Shown here piece by piece: positions 33,897-44,169 of a stretch of 64,000 nucleotides of DNA. The position numbers were made by a program, and so were the translations under genes. Under the pieces are notes generated by a model. That model saw only the letters and a list, made by a program, of their open reading frames with translations. It had not been told where the DNA came from and did not search any database. Where the stretch lies: positions 1-64,000 of the forward strand of contig VIIQ02000184.1 in the NCBI GenBank assembly GCA_007449985.2. The letters run 5' to 3'. Numbering within the stretch: position 1 is the stretch's first letter; every line of letters begins with the position of its first letter. The stretch is from Desmodesmus armatus. Lineage: Eukaryota; Chlorophyta; Chlorophyceae; Sphaeropleales; Scenedesmaceae.

Positions 33897-36800
33897 TCAG
33901 CGCCGACGCTGCTGAGGCTTCACATTACATTTCCCCTGGAATTTACCAGCAATGGATGATGACGGAGTCCTCCGGCGTGCTGCTGGCACTGCTGCAGGTG
34001 CTGCCGCTGCCTCAGCCGCTGCTGCAGGTGCTGCTGGCGCTGCTGCCTCAGCTGCTGCAGGTGCTGCTGGCTGGTGCCCTGCTGGGTGCACTGCGCTGTG
34101 CAGCTGCTTCCACCTGGGCACACTGAGCAGGTCATTGCGCCCCTCCGTGTGCCACAGCAGCGCACAGGCCAGCAGCTTTGCCAGCTGCCGCCGAGTGTTG
34201 ATGCCAGCGCCCTCTGGGCCCCAGCGCACAACAGCCGTCAGCTGCACCCTGCTCAGCGCCCGGCCCAGGTCTGCGGCTGCTGCCTCACGCTCAGCAGCAG
34301 TCATGCCAGCCGAGTTGTTGGCCTGCACGGTGCTGCCACCATCCCCCAGGCCCCAAGTCACCCTGTCGCCGCTGCTGCTGCTGTACACACTGTTGCCCAG
34401 CGCCGTACCCTCCATTTTGCTGATGGTGCTGTCTTTGACAGCAGAGCTGTGGAACAGGCGCAGGCACGCGCCCCCGTATCCACCCTTCTCCTTCTTGTCC
34501 CTGCGCTGCGCTGCCTCGTCTTCCTGCAGCTTCAGGGCAAACTGTGGCGGCAGCATCGTCAGCCTGCCCACCAGCCTGCCACCACCGGGCTTTGGTTTGT
34601 ACTGGCAGCCATCATTGTACTGCAGCTGCAGGTGCCACCCACACGCTGCCGACACCGCTGCCAGGTCCTGCTCGTAGCCATCAGGCAGCAGACGGCCGTC
34701 AGCCTCGGCAGCGTCCACCAGCTGCAGCACTGCTGTTGGCCCAGACAGGCCCGGGTCAGCAGCGGCTGCGGCTGCCAGGCCTGCAGGCGCAGCCACGGGT
34801 GCTGCTGCTGCCGCTGCGGCAGCAGCAGCAGGCTCCAGCTGCTGATGCTTGCCCTCTGGCGATGGCGAGGTGCGCTCAAACACCTCTGCTGCCTGCTGCT
34901 CTGCTGTCAGCTCTGCCTGCTGCTTGGCAGGGGCTGCCGACCTTGCGAGCCGCTTTTTGCTAGCAGCACCGGCAGCAGCAGCACTGGCAGCACCATCAGC
35001 AGCAGCAATAGCAGCACCAGCAAAAGCTGCCGTTTTGTGCGGAGGGCTGGCCATGTCTGTGTCGGCGTCTGCCTCTCCCCCTGGTGCTGGCTCTGCTCCT
35101 GCTGCCGCTGCTGCTGCTGCCACTGCACCTGGCGCTGGGCTTGCGCATGTGTGTGCTGGCAGCTGGCTGCTGCCTGGTGCCAGCTGGATGGTGTAAGGTG
35201 CTGCGCGCAGTAGGGCAATGCTTCCTTGCTGCTGAAAGAAGGCCAGCTGTTCCCTCACGGGGCGCTGGTTGAGGCAGCTGCCGGGGCTGTGGTCCAACCT
35301 GAGTGGAATGTTGACCTTCCGCAGCACCTGGTCGTCAGGGCTGCCGGGGCCAACAGCAGGTGCTGCTGTAGGACTGCTGGTGTGCACATGCGTCAGGCCT
35401 GGTGCAGGACAGCAAGACAACACAGACAGCATGCATGAGGTCTTGGGTCAATACGTGCACAAGGGTCCAGGCATGACATTCAACAGTGCAGGCTTTTGTG
35501 CTGGCACGGAAGCAGGTGCAGCATGCTGAAAAGCACATATCTTTGACAGGGCATCAGAAAACTACTGTCAGCAAAGCCTGTCTGTACACAACAGCCCGCC
35601 AACATTTGCGCATCAAGCGACAAGCAGGTCACACACGCAAGCAAGGGTTTTGTTGAGATACCAGCACATGCAAAACTCACCACCAGGGAACAGGTCGCTG
35701 TGCAGCCACGCCACGTACTGCAGGCCCTTGGGCAGCTGCAGCAACCCTGCCTTCACTGTGTCTGCTCCCTGGGCTGCAGTGGCCCAGTTCAGCCCAGACA
35801 GGTTCTGCATGGCTGCTTCCTGCCCCTCACCCTCCTGCAGCTGCGGCACCTGCAGCCAGCCCTGCAGCAACCCCAGCAGCCGGCACAGCATGCGCACCTC
35901 CTGCTGAATGCTGGGCCGCTGCTGCAGTGGCATGTGGGCCACAAAGGCCTCCACATCACCAAGCAGGGCTGACAGGTGCAGGACCCCCACCCCGCCTGCA
36001 GCAGCTGGGTCCAGCACCAGCATGCGGTCGCCGTGCCCGTTGCTGCCCAGCAGCATGTGCAGGCAGGTGATGGCCAGGGCAAACAGGTCCAGCTGCGTGC
36101 AGGCTGGCAGTTGCGCTGAGGGCTGCAGGCCTAGGGCAATGCCCAGCCGCAGCCCGTCCGTGCCCCTCTCGGCCCGCCAGGGCGCACCAACCCGCACCGT
36201 GGTGTCCAGGTCGCAGTGTAACACATGGTACAGCCGCGTTCCCATACCGCTGCTGCTGCTAGCTGTACTGGGCCCTGCCATGCTGCTGCGGCCCGGTGAC
36301 GCAAAGCAGGCCATGAGGAGGTTGCCTGGCTTTGTGTCCCCATGCACCCAGCCTCTCCCATGCAGCCACCGCACACCCTCAATGGCCTGCCAGCACGAGG
36401 CGATCACGTCCATGCAGTCCATCACACAGAGCGCTGGCGGCTGCTGCAGGTTGCCCGCTAGGAGTGGGAAGGTTGCCACTTCCTGCTGGCTTTTGCCGCT
36501 GCTGTCGGTGGACACCTGAAATCTGTGCAGGGGCAGGCACAAGCCTGCAAAGTGCAACGCAGGCGCATATGCATGGACAGGGTGGTTCGTGCAGGCATGT
36601 TGTTGTCACTTGCGTGCTGTGCATGGAGAGAGGCCGCTACCAAATCAACCATGACAGCACACGTCAATTTGTTTGCTGCTTACAAATTTCAAGTGCAGGC
36701 CACAAACTGCACTGCAAACGTCCTGCAACCCTCCCTAGCTGGCAGGATATGCTGACTTCAGGATGGTATGTGTCTGCCAGCTGAATTGTGAGTGTCTGCC

Positions 36801-37312
36801 ATGTTGAAACGTCAGCACAGGACACAGCTGCAGAGCGCTGGCTGCACCTATGCCCCACGACGTGACCAGACAGGCAGTGTGTGAGCGTCCCGGTACTTAC
36901 AGCGTTCACCCAGGACTGGCTGCATGAGCTCTCCGTGCCATACACCCTCCCTGGCACCAGCTGTCTCCGCACGGGCCTCATGGGCCACAGTGTCCACCAC
37001 AAAGCCGCCATCAGGGAGCTTGCTGGGCAGAGCTGCGTAGAACTTGATTGCTAGATGTTTCCCTCGTCGCAATACAAACCGCTGCACATCTCTCTTGTCC
37101 TTGCAAAGCTGTTTCACTGCCTTGGCAGCAGCCTCACTGAGCTGTTCTGGGATCTCAAACCGGAAGGCTGCACCTTGACCACCGACTCCTATAGGAATAA
37201 GACGGGGGATAGAACTATCTGTCACCAGCTTCAGCAACGTTAGGGGCAGATCATTTTGGCTGCAGATGTCGAGTGCCTGCTGATGTCTATTTTCGCTCAA
37301 CTGCTGGTCCAT
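33897..37312 (-). CDS. Divergent protein kinase-like gene, three exons
   Basis: Exons 37312-36901, 36544-35681 and 35398-33897 splice with GTAAGT and GTGAGT donors and TTTGCAG and CACCAG acceptors. Phases agree and give 925 codons. Exon 1 has a glycine loop (I-G-V-G-G-Q-G-A-A-F), the ATP-binding Lys in L-A-I-K-F-Y, and a Glu candidate in V-A-H-E-A-R-A-E. Exon 2 has the catalytic loop W-V-H-G-D-T-K-P-G-N-L-L (HGD instead of HRD) and C-D-L-D-T-T in place of DFG. The exon 3 half is Ala-rich and disordered, with an unassigned region around C-G-W-H-L-Q-L-Q-Y-N-D-G. ATG at 37310-37312. This is the only likely host gene in the window, although a gene captured by a mobile element cannot be excluded. 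Substrates are unknown. Confidence 0.65.
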
Positions 37313-37908
37313 CTCAAGTGGGAACCTCGTTTCTCCACATGAAACGACGTCATGTGTTCGGCCCTTTGTGGCTCAGCAGAGCTAGCTTGGACGACAGCCC
37401 CCAGATTCAAACAACAACGGCATAACAACTCTCTACTTAGCAATGCTAGTCTAGCTTACTCTAGCATTAGTCTATCTTACTGTAGCATTAGCTACAATAA
37501 GCTTGGAGGCGCACGACTAGCGCACGTCTCTTGGAAAGCGAGATCAAAGACGTGTTGCAGCCAGCATTGCCGTTGATCATGGTTCGCTTTGCCTTCTACA
37601 GCGAGCAGGCTTCAACGCGCATCAGACCTCACTGTCATACCTCACGTGTTTGCTTCAAGAGCATCCGGAGCACAGCAGGATTGCTTCTATCTCTCTTTGG
37701 GCATGGCTGTATTCCTGCAACTGACCTCAGCAGTGCTGCTTTCTCTCCTGCCTCAGCCATTCTGCGAGGGTGCCGGACCCTCATCAGCAGAAGATCTGAT
37801 TGTTTGAGCTGGAGTTGTTCTTCCTCCAGGACAGGAGGGTGTTGATGCTGTCAGCTGGCCGCTGCCATGACATGTGTTAGCAGCGCTTACCCGCATCCAG
37901 CGCGTGAT
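37313..37908. other. 5' flank of the kinase gene
   Basis: It contains the presumed promoter of the minus-strand kinase gene. A short imperfect repeat of cta-gc-tta and ctagcattag words lies at 37440-37500. No gene is recognised with confidence. Confidence 0.35.
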
Positions 37909-38168
37909 TGTTGGGAGTTGGTGAGGGGACTGTAGTGACGCTGCTGAGAGCAGGCGGGAGTCACTGCTGTTGTGGACGGATGGCTGTGGACAGGTGGAGC
38001 ATGGAGAGACTTACATGCATAAAGAGCCAGACAATACTTATTAGATCCAATACACCTAAAGGTCTGGTGCGTGTATATACTGATAGAGAGTCAGGGTATA
38101 GCCAACTTGTGGGCATAGCTAACTTCAGGACTCAAGGTGCATGATTGTCCGAGCATACACGATGCCAA
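37909..38168 (+). repeat. Direct repeat, left copy (LTR-like)
   Basis: It begins TGTTGGGAGTTGG and matches 63743-64000 with only a few differences. It includes tatata-containing sequence (gtgtatatactgatag) like an LTR promoter. The two copies bracket the whole retrotransposon nest. The true right end is not visible because the second copy runs off the window. Confidence 0.8.
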
Positions 38169-38591
38169 ATCAACACTCCCACGTGCTCGGCAATCCATGC
38201 ATGCCAGACTGGGGAACACAAGCAAAGAGCTTGGTGTACTGAGTGCTCAATCTGAGAAACACACAAAGCAGTCACACGTGTTGCAGTGTGGCTTGTGAGT
38301 ATGCTGCTCAACACAAGGATGTGATGTGCTGAATGATCTGACTAAACCACAAACTGAAAATAAATCTTTAAAAGACAGTCGACACTTGTGCTGTGTCATG
38401 CTGTGGTCACTGTCAACTGGACTGTGACATGTGCTGAGCATACGAAACACGATTGCAGAAATACTGCTCTACACTCCCACGGTATGATGCAAGTGGGTGA
38501 AGTGTGCAGTTCAAAGCTTGAAATAGCTGGTTGAATACAACTGAAGTAGCCCAAACAGGGGCAATGATCACAAATGTCAAGGTTGCAGCCC
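38169..38591. other. Spacer, possibly the rest of the LTR-like repeat
   Basis: No coding motif is recognised. Whether it belongs to the repeat at 37909 cannot be decided without sequence beyond 64000. Confidence 0.3.
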
Positions 38592-39083
38592 TGTCAGGCC
38601 CGATTCCGGCTGCTGCCCGATTGGCTCTTGGAGTTGTCTGTTAGTGCTGAGAGTGGCTTGAGCAGCAGTGGATGTGTGTGCCACATGAGAATGGCCAGCT
38701 GTCAAGTGGTCAAGTGAGCATGGCAGTTGTGCCATGTGTCTGTTGAGCTTCTGACCGTGCGAGGGCCATGTGCCGGGGTGCGTGCCTGGCAAGGCACGCC
38801 TAGAATTGCCTTCTTGTGGAGTGAGCATCTGCTGTCAGTGTCAAGCAGCGCAGGTGGGGGCAGAAATCCCCAGGGGGCAGAAATCCCCATAGCTTTGTAA
38901 TACCTTGAGATTCTAGTGCAAGAGAAGTGAATAGCAATAGTGGCAGCAGGCAGCAGAAGGCTCACGGCCCAGGTGATAAGGCGTTGTCGCAGGGATCCAG
39001 CAACATCAGCAGCCGGCTTTACATCCAGCATTGACGGCAGCTTGCATGCGCAGCAGCTTGCATCCTGTTCTGCATTCTAGGCG
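38592..39083 (+). repeat. Gypsy LTR (element-3 type), plus orientation
   Basis: It starts TGTCAGGCCCGATT and ends at attctaggcgt. It is an inverted, near-identical counterpart of 41295-41792. Its end abuts the stop codon of the gag ORF at 39077, and the TAG of that ORF overlaps the LTR sequence. Confidence 0.8.
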
Positions 39084-40933
39084 TGCACGTTGTACTGCTC
39101 GCACTTGCGCCGGTACAGCTCCAGCATCTGAGGCCTGGACCTGCTGCTGGGCGCCCAGTCTGCTGGTGCCTTGTCCGGCCTCTCGATGTAACACACCCCG
39201 TCCCAGTGTCCGCCTGTCCAGCCGCAGGTGTTGCAATCCTGCCCTGCTGCCTGCCTGCCCAAACCTGGGGGCATTGGGGACTGCGGGCGCTGCTGCTGCT
39301 GCTGCTGTTGCTGTGGCCAGCGAGTGGCAGCCATGCGCTGCTGGTCTGCAAACCGCATGTGCCTGTCCGCTGTCTGCGCAGCAGCAGCTGGCAGGAAGTG
39401 AGTACTGCCACGCGCGCTGTTGTAGCCATCATACTGCGTGTAGCGCACGTCCTGTGTGCTGACAGGGTACTGCATGGCAGCAGCAGGCCTGTACGGCGGG
39501 GGCGGTGGGCGCTCCGCTGCCTGCCGTGCATGGCACTCTGCGTTGGTGTGCCCCCTGTGTCCAAACACCCTGCATGGTGCATCTTTGTGATCGGGCCCCT
39601 TCTCCGCCTTGGCTGCCTGCTGCATCTCCCGCTTCAGGAAATTGTAGCTGGGCTGTGCTGCCATACCATAGCTGCGGCCCTGCTGCTGCGGGGCTGTCCT
39701 GGCTGCAGGCTTGCTGCCCTCCAACTCCTGCTGCATGCGCTCTGCCACCTGTGTCTGAGTGGCAACCATCAGGTTCTGCTGCTTCTGCCGTTCCCAGCAC
39801 ACCGCTGCTTGCACAGCAGCCTCCAGGGTAGCTGTTCCCTGTGGGCAACTCGCAAGCCACCTTGACAGGTGCTCTGCGCACTCCTTGTTGTTCACACCCT
39901 GCGCAAACAGCGTCGTGCTGTACTGTTCATTGTACTCCGCACGGTGCCTGAGTTTGGCAGCTTTCTGCATGATCTCACTCGCAAAGGCATCTAAGCTGTG
40001 TGTACCCTGCTTCAGCTGCTTGAACGCATTCTCCTGCTGCAGCGTGGCCTCACTGTAGCGCAGCTCAAAGACTGTCAGCAGGTAGTAAAACGCGTACAGC
40101 TGTGGGCTCACCTTCTCACCGTACTCATTCAGGACTGCTGGGTCCCTCTGCTGCTGTTGCCGTGCGCCTGGAGCTGGGATTTCACCGCCCCTGGGGATTG
40201 CCAGGCGCTGTGCTGTAGCAGTCTCCAGCAGCTCCTTAAACCGCTGCTCCATCTCCCTGCACACCATCTGCTGGTGCGCTGGGCTTTGGGCGTTGGGACC
40301 CAAGCTGGCCTGCAGCACCTGCATAGTGGGGGCAAAGTCCAGAAAGAGGCCTGCGTCAGCAGCTTGGACCCAGGGCAAGGTTGCTGACCTAACCTGCATA
40401 AACGCTGCACGTGTAGGAGTGTTCTCTGGAAGCCCTGTCTGCATGATAGAAGCCTGTGACGCAGCACAGAAGGGGCCTTTGTTAGGCTGAGCAGACCACA
40501 GCTGAGCACTCTCCTTGTAGATCCGTGTGAAGTCTGTCACCTCCTCTTCACCATTGCCTGTGAACTTTCTGCGTCGATCACCCATTTTCCTGTCCCACAG
40601 AGAGGACAGGTCGTCCTCTGACACATAGCGTGTCATGTCTGCTGCTGCTGTTGCTGTCTGGTTGCTGGCCCAGAAGGCAGGAGTGCCTGCTTCGCTTGCA
40701 GGTGTTCTGAAAGCTGGTGTGCCGTAAGGACTCTGTCCCAAAGCAGGCACGACACGTGCAGGAGTGCCTGCAAATCCGAAATGTGTTGCTACTGCTTCTG
40801 CTGCAACTTCTGCTGCAAGGCCAGATCTTGCCTGCTGGCGTCCTTGCTCAGCTGCTGCTAAGAATTCACTGCTTAGATCACGATATGTTGATGGATCGTT
40901 TGAAAGAGCAGAAGACCTGAGACCCTGTCTCAT
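39077..40933 (-). CDS. gag: Gag of a DNMT-type gypsy element (gag-only remnant, element 3)
   Basis: ATG at 40931-40933; 618 residues. It aligns throughout with the Gag part of the plus-strand ORF at 44170. Shared landmarks are R-K-F-T-G, the segment A-T-L-Q-Q-E-N-x-F-K-Q-L-K-Q-G, and H-R-A-E-(Y/F)-N-E-Q-Y. Both also share a first zinc-binding motif G-H-R-G-H-(T/S)-N-A-E-C, a second C-x-x-C-x5-H-x4-C knuckle, and a closing A-P-A-D-W. The ORF stops where the Gag domain ends, exactly at an inverted LTR, so protease and pol are missing. The reading frame itself is intact. Confidence 0.85.
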   Translation of the reverse strand: MRQGLRSSALSNDPSTYRDLSSEFLAAAEQGRQQARSGLAAEVAAEAVATHFGFAGTPARVVPALGQSPYGTPAFRTPASEAGTPAFWASNQTATAAADMTRYVSEDDLSSLWDRKMGDRRRKFTGNGEEEVTDFTRIYKESAQLWSAQPNKGPFCAASQASIMQTGLPENTPTRAAFMQVRSATLPWVQAADAGLFLDFAPTMQVLQASLGPNAQSPAHQQMVCREMEQRFKELLETATAQRLAIPRGGEIPAPGARQQQQRDPAVLNEYGEKVSPQLYAFYYLLTVFELRYSEATLQQENAFKQLKQGTHSLDAFASEIMQKAAKLRHRAEYNEQYSTTLFAQGVNNKECAEHLSRWLASCPQGTATLEAAVQAAVCWERQKQQNLMVATQTQVAERMQQELEGSKPAARTAPQQQGRSYGMAAQPSYNFLKREMQQAAKAEKGPDHKDAPCRVFGHRGHTNAECHARQAAERPPPPPYRPAAAMQYPVSTQDVRYTQYDGYNSARGSTHFLPAAAAQTADRHMRFADQQRMAATRWPQQQQQQQQRPQSPMPPGLGRQAAGQDCNTCGWTGGHWDGVCYIERPDKAPADWAPSSRSRPQMLELYRRKCEQYNVHA

Positions 40934-40972
40934 TCAGGGCTGTACCCACTGGGTCAAACGGCACTGTGGCCA

Positions 40973-41092
40973 GGCCTGCTGGCCGAGAGAAACGCGACCT
41001 GTGGTCGATAGAAAGGGCCTGCTGGCCGTAAGAAAGGGCCTGCTGGCCGAGAATCAGGGCCTGATGGCCAGAGTAACAGGCCTGCTGGCCGG
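40973..41092 (-). repeat. GGCC-palindrome repeats in the element-3 leader
   Basis: About five imperfect copies of a ~20-24-bp unit built on ggcctgctggcc lie between the LTR and the gag start. The sequence is partly self-complementary. Element 1 has a different GGCC repeat at the same place. Confidence 0.7.
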
Positions 41093-41284
41093 AGAACGAT
41101 GATTCAGGGAATCACGGTGACCTGTTGGTCGGGATACGCTGCTCACGGAAACTCTTACCTATGGAACGTTACCTCGATGTCAACTTGCCGGTAGAACCTC
41201 TTGCTCTGGCTGTGGGGCAGTCCCGACCAGGACCACACGCTGGTGCTGGCGGTAATTACTGCTGCATGCAGCTGCCGACTGCTA

Positions 41285-41844
41285 TGCAGACAGGACGCCT
41301 AGAACAGGTAGCAGAACAGGATGCAAGCTGCTGCGCATGCAAGCTGCCGTCAATGCTGGATGTAAAGCCGGCTGCTGATATTGCTGGATCCCTGCGACAA
41401 CGCCTTATCACCTGGGCCGTGAGCCTTCTGCTGCCTGCTGCCACTATTGCTATTCACTTCTCTTGCACTAGAATCTCAAAGTATTACAAAGCTATGGGGA
41501 TTTCTGCCCCCTGGGGATTTCTGCCCCCACCTGCGCTGCTTGACACTGACAGCAGATGCTCACTCCACAAGAAGGCAATTCTAGGCGTGCCTTGCCAGGC
41601 ACGCACCCCGGCACATGACCCTCGCACGGTCAGAAGCTCAACAGACACATGGCACAACTGCCATGCTCACTTGACCACTTGACAGCTGGCCATTCTCATG
41701 TGGCACACACACCCACTGCTGCTCAAGCTACTCTCAGCACTAACAGACAACTCCAAGAGCCAATCGGGCAGCAGCCGGAATCGGGCCTGACAGCTGTCGT
41801 ACAACATGGGCGCCATGACAGATAGGCGCTGACTCTACATCACA
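41285..41844 (-). repeat. Gypsy LTR (element-3 type), minus orientation
   Basis: Read on the minus strand it follows a G7 polypurine tract (+ strand ccccccc at 41845) and starts TGTGATGTAGAG. At 41792 it enters the TGTCAGGCCC block and it ends at ...TCTGCA (41285). It serves as 5' LTR for the gag at 40933 and as 3' LTR for the ORF at 43253-42174, which looks like a solo junction of two elements. Confidence 0.7.
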
Positions 41845-42173
41845 CCCCCCCACAAGCATCACAGCACAACGGGCATGTGTGCTTGTGTGAGCAACCACGC
41901 AACAAAAGATAACAGCATGTAAAAGCAGGATTAAATCACAATACCAAGATGAAAACAGACATGTTCCAACAGTTTGTCCAACCCACACAAGTTCATCAAA
42001 CCCCCACCACACTCAAACCTCACAACTCCCAACACACAATGTCACAACCACCGGCTGACTTGCCACACCTCCAACACTGCTGCTGCGGAGGTCCAGCCAA
42101 CTGCTATGACTGTGTGCTGACGGTGACTAGCCCCAATATCCTCCCTGATACATCCCTGCCTGGTGCTTGAGAG

Positions 42174-43253
42174 CTACATTCTCCCTTTCCAACCTGTCCC
42201 ACTCTGCAGCTGAGCGCTGCTGACCCATCCCTGCTGGCGGGCCCTTCTGTGCTGCTGCATCTCCCGCTCGCCATCAAGCTTGCGCTTGAGATCGTTGCGC
42301 TTCCTGCGCTCCTGCTCCATTTGGGTGGCCATCTTTACTGCGAACTCCATACCCGCCGTGTGCAGCGCTGCCATCGTGTTCTGGTCGCTGTCACGACTGG
42401 GCGGTGCTGCTGCTGGTGCTGCTGGGGCCACTCTCTCATGACCAAGCCCTGCCGTGGCAGCCGCTGCTGCCGCGCTGCTGCTGACCCGAGGTGGCGGGCT
42501 GCTGTGTCTCACTGCAACTGCCTGCTGCTGCTGCTCAGGCGCAGCAGGGGCGCCCCCTCCGTACCCTGCTGCCTCTCCCTCATGCCCATACCACTGCCCA
42601 GCTGACGGGTACCCCCCATACTCGCCTCCCCACCCATAGCCAGGAGGTGCTGGGTAGTACGCCTGCTGCGCATACTGGCCATCCCCGCCCCTGCAGTCGT
42701 GCTGCTCATAATGCTGCACCTCCCAACCCCTGCTGCCGTCGTGCTCAAACTGCTGCCGCCAACCCCTGCCGTCGTGCTGGTACTGCTCCCCCTCATCCCA
42801 ACCCCTGTCGTCGTGCTGCTCATAATGCTGCTGCTCCCAACCCCGGACATCGTGATGCTCCCCTGCTGCAGCCCTGACCTCATCCGCCCAGTTACGCCCT
42901 GCGCTCCCGCCCCAGTCGCCCTGCTCCTGCTGCCGGCCTGCGTTGCTGCCGCGGCCACCCCGTCCCTGCTGCTGGCCTGCGTGTCTGCCGCGGCCACCCC
43001 GACCCTGCTGCTGGCCCACGTGTCTGCCGCGGCCACTGCTCCCCTGCTGCTGGCGCGCATGTCTGCCGCGGCCATTGCTCTCCTGCTGCTGGCACTCGTG
43101 TCTGCCGCTGTGAGGGTCCTGCTTGGGGACGGTCCTGTTGGGGTGTGCGACAAGCTGTGGCAGGACCCTGTCCTCATGCTGCTTGGCTGTTTCGCCGTCG
43201 CGCAGCTTGAGTGCATTGCACCTCTCTGCGCCATGGCTTCCCACCCCGTGCAC
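42174..43253 (-). CDS. ORF3 of a related gypsy element: RGG/GYG low-complexity plus coiled coil
   Basis: 359 codons, first in-frame start GTG, so the N-terminus is uncertain. Residues 50-110 are four to five repeats of about 13 residues with G-R-G-R-H-A-x-Q-Q-Q (nucleotide period 39 bp). Then comes a Tyr/Gly-rich part (G-Y-G-W-G-G-E-Y-G-G-Y) and a C-terminal Glu/Arg/Lys coiled coil (about 300-345). It sits just before a polypurine tract and LTR in the same orientation, the place of ORF3 in element 1. The rest of its element is missing. RNA binding or condensate formation is inference. Confidence 0.55.
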   Translation of the reverse strand: MHGVGSHGAERCNALKLRDGETAKQHEDRVLPQLVAHPNRTVPKQDPHSGRHECQQQESNGRGRHARQQQGSSGRGRHVGQQQGRGGRGRHAGQQQGRGGRGSNAGRQQEQGDWGGSAGRNWADEVRAAAGEHHDVRGWEQQHYEQHDDRGWDEGEQYQHDGRGWRQQFEHDGSRGWEVQHYEQHDCRGGDGQYAQQAYYPAPPGYGWGGEYGGYPSAGQWYGHEGEAAGYGGGAPAAPEQQQQAVAVRHSSPPPRVSSSAAAAAATAGLGHERVAPAAPAAAPPSRDSDQNTMAALHTAGMEFAVKMATQMEQERRKRNDLKRKLDGEREMQQHRRARQQGWVSSAQLQSGTGWKGRM

Positions 43254-43308
43254 AGGGCAAACCTGCTTGCCTGACGGAGGCTCGAGCTTGCTGCAAAGCT
43301 TGACGCTG

Positions 43309-43833
43309 TGTCAGGCCCGATTGTGGCTACTGACCGATTGGTTCCTAGAGTTGTGCTTTGAGGTTGAAGAGACGGTTGGAGGTTGAGTGGGTGAGAGAGC
43401 CACATGAGAATGGCTGGCTGACTTCTGGTCAAAGGGCAAGGTAGATATTTTGCCTTGTGCCTGTTGAGCTTCAGGCCATGCGAGGGCCTTGTGCGGGAGC
43501 GCGTGCCGTGAAGGGCACGCCTAGTATCACCATTTGTGGAGTGGATCTCAGTCGTGTCTAGCAGAAGCAGGAAGGGAAGGGCAGTGACCCTTGGGGCAGT
43601 GATTCCCCACAGCAGAGTGTAATCCAGCGGAGAAGAGTCCAAAGGGACATAGCAAGTGTCAGTGTACACAAACACGACAGTAGACCACGGCCCGGTTGAT
43701 ATCTGCGAGGTTGATCAAAGGTAATATACAATCACCACCAGCAAAGCGCATTCGACCCAGCATTGACAGCAGCTTGCATGCCAGTGAAGCATTGCAAGTG
43801 TGCATATCGCACATAATAGGCGTCCTGTCTGCA
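43309..43833 (+). repeat. Element 1 5' LTR (start truncated)
   Basis: It begins directly at TGTCAGGCCC, without the ~80-bp segment that precedes this block in the 3' LTR. Bases 43309-43800 match 54219-54710. The probable end is ...TGTCTGCA at 43833, just before a tggtcggcagcc primer-binding candidate. Confidence 0.75.
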
Positions 43834-43836
43834 CAG

Positions 43837-43852
43837 TGGTCGGCAGCCACGT
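43837..43852 (+). promoter_or_regulatory. Candidate primer-binding site of element 1
   Basis: TGGTCGGCAGCCACG starts three bases after the proposed LTR end. The related element 3 has gtcggcagc at the same place. The tRNA is not identified. Confidence 0.35.
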
Positions 43853-44035
43853 ACAGCAGTAACACAGAACCGACAGCGCCAGTGGCCCTGGTCGGCACTG
43901 CCCCTCAGTCAGAGCAGAGCCCTGATTGTTGCAAGAGGTAATTTGGGTAAGTAGGTAAGCGGCGTTCCTAGCCCAGTGGGCTTGCCTCGACCAACGAGGC
44001 CACCTTCCGGTGATATTCTCGACTGACACAGTCAC

Positions 44036-44150
44036 GGCCTCAGTGCCACGTTTGATTGGCCTCAGAGCCACAGCTTCTTTGGCCTCAGTGCCACGTCTGA
44101 TCGGCCTCAGTGCCCACTTTTGGCCTCAGTGCCACATTGGCCTCAGTGCC
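44036..44150 (+). repeat. GGCCTCAGTGCC repeats in the element 1 leader
   Basis: Six copies of ggcctcagtgcc or a one-base variant occur at irregular 16-29 bp spacing, immediately upstream of the ORF1 ATG. Element 3 carries another GGCC-based repeat at the equivalent position. A packaging or RNA-structure role is speculation. Confidence 0.75.
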
Positions 44151-44169
44151 ATCTGCTCATCACTGCTGA

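Noticed and set aside
34074..35213. 379-codon plus-strand frame
   Set aside because: It is antisense to the kinase third exon and made of Cys/Gln/Leu low complexity from CTG/CAG repeats.
42509..43675. 388-codon minus-strand frame starting in the LTR
   Set aside because: It reads through the LTR and overlaps the repeat-bearing ORF3 in another frame; the RGG/coiled-coil frame is better supported.
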